Source of the DNA: Bacteroidota bacterium
Lineage (GTDB): Bacteria; Bacteroidota; Bacteroidia; Chitinophagales; Chitinophagaceae
Direction of reading: 5' to 3'
DNA length: 64,000 bases
Assembly: GCA_018267625.1 (NCBI GenBank)
Contig: JAFDYC010000074.1
Location: 79,295-143,294 of the forward strand
A program made the translations under genes and the position numbers. The notes below the pieces were generated by a model, which worked only from the letters and a program-made list of their open reading frames with translations, made no database searches and was not told where the DNA came from. Positions 63,047-64,000 of this stretch are shown here, one piece after another. Within the stretch, counting starts at the first letter, position 1, and the number at the start of each line of letters is the position of its first letter.

Positions 63047-64000
63047 CCCTAGTAAGGCCTAATAATTTCTACTATTGTAGATGCCTTTTGGCCTGCAGGC
63101 TTTACGCAGCGTGTTAGGAGGCCCTAGTAAGGCCTAATAATTTCTACTATTGTAGATGCCTTTTGGCCATTTCCATTTTTCACTTTCCCTAGTAAGGCCT
63201 AATAATTTCTACTATTGTAGATACCTATCTCATGAAGCAGAACCCGTCACCCCTAGTAAGGCCTAATAATTTCTACTATTGTAGATCCAACCCGCAAAAC
63301 TGGGTACTTTAAACCCTAGTAAGGCCTAATAATTTCTACTATTGTAGATAGCGTAGATACCTCATCGTCATAGAGCGCCCTAGTAAGGCCTAATAATTTC
63401 TACTATTGTAGATCTAATGTGCCTTTATACATATCGCCTATTTCCCTAGTAAGGCCTAATAATTTCTACTATTGTAGATCATATCGGCGATAATGCCTGA
63501 TGTTGGGCCCTAGTAAGGCCTAATAATTTCTACTATTGTAGATTCCCTTGCACAGTAATCCAATCGCTCTGCCCTAGTAAGGCCTAATAATTTCTACTAT
63601 TGTAGATATCGCGCCTGGCCCGCTACTAATGCCCCTAGTAAGGCCTAATAATTTCTACTATTGTAGATATACCCCCCGCGATAACAACGTTATTTTTCCC
63701 TAGTAAGGCCTAATAATTTCTACTATTGTAGATGCAGGCGGCGGACTATAAAAGACATTGCCCTAGTAAGGCCTAATAATTTCTACTATTGTAGATCATA
63801 TCACCCACCTTCATGTCGGCGACCCTAGTAAGGCCTAATAATTTCTACTATTGTAGATGCCTCAGCTATAACGGTTTCCTTATGTCCCTAGTAAGGCCTA
63901 ATAATTTCTACTATTGTAGATTAAACATCCCCTACGGCCATGTTGGCCCTAGTAAGGCCTAATAATTTCTACTATTGTAGATAACAATATTGCGAGGGGT
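63047..64000 (+). CRISPR. Type V-A CRISPR array, at least 15 repeats, continuing past the window
   Basis: Fifteen identical 36-bp repeats start at 63047, 63122, 63187, 63251, 63314, 63378, 63444, 63508, 63572, 63633, 63698, 63761, 63823, 63886 and 63947. Each starts CCCTAGTAAGGCC and ends with AATTTCTACTATTGTAGAT, whose TCTAC-TATT-GTAGA hairpin is the canonical Cas12a crRNA handle. Complete spacers are 39, 29, 28, 27, 28, 30, 28, 28, 25, 29, 27, 26, 27 and 25 nt. The fifteenth runs off the end. The lack of repeat decay even at the last visible unit suggests that the trailer end lies well beyond the window. Spacer 1 is anomalous (see findings). Confidence 0.98.

Noticed and set aside
1..64000. 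Insertion sequences, integrases or prophage genes
   Set aside because: No transposase, recombinase or phage structural gene was found on either strand.

Overview
The window is a stretch of a Bacteroidota chromosome, probably a Chitinophagales relative. The evidence is several secreted proteins with type IX secretion (T9SS) C-terminal sorting domains, a gliding-motility-type (type B) C-terminal domain, a fused CcoN-CcoO cbb3 oxidase subunit, promoters of the TTG/TAnnTTTG type, and weak Shine-Dalgarno signals. Most of the window (about 1-55,800) is ordinary housekeeping sequence with roughly balanced GC. No transposase or prophage gene was seen.

Layout. 1-9,000: PLP sulfur-amino-acid enzyme, ruvB, a T9SS protein, tRNA-Val, an S10 peptidase, an FKBP lipoprotein, dapD and an MscS channel. 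9,158-18,786: a complete cbb3 oxidase cluster (cysteine-motif protein, ccoI, a 45-codon ccoS, ccoNO, ccoQ, ccoP, ccoG, ccoH, a SafE-like protein). 18,790-33,360: LUD protein, RND pump with TolC, acyl-CoA dehydrogenase, M16 peptidase, a small c-type cytochrome lipoprotein and two large secreted proteins. 33,488-49,160: der, def, ruvX, dnaG, a small restriction-modification pair whose nuclease is broken, rarA, rmuC, chrA and others. 49,492-55,781: a T9SS propeller protein, rlmN, a glycosyltransferase fusion and tRNA-Asn.

56,076-64,000 is the most interesting part: a type V CRISPR-Cas locus directly downstream of tRNA-Asn. Its effector (1213 aa) has a Cas12a-like N-terminus, a long insertion between RuvC-I and RuvC-II, and a four-cysteine zinc ribbon just before RuvC-III. 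This is the architecture of Cas12a2, the RNA-activated, collaterally destructive relative of Cas12a. Directly upstream is a 258-bp fossil of a canonical cas12a: its first 28 codons joined in frame to its last 56 or so, with the middle deleted. A RhuM-family gene is translationally coupled to the effector. Then come cas4 (in-frame amber codon), cas1 (frameshift) and an intact cas2. A leader follows, and an array of at least 15 identical 36-bp repeats with the canonical Cas12a crRNA handle runs off the window. The first array unit carries an 11-nt copy of the start of spacer 2, as expected from one off-register spacer integration.

Reading of the locus: an ancestral Cas12a system seems to have lost its DNA-cutting effector and kept a Cas12a2-type effector that can use the same crRNAs. 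The acquisition module then decayed, or appears to have done so if the two lesions are assembly errors.
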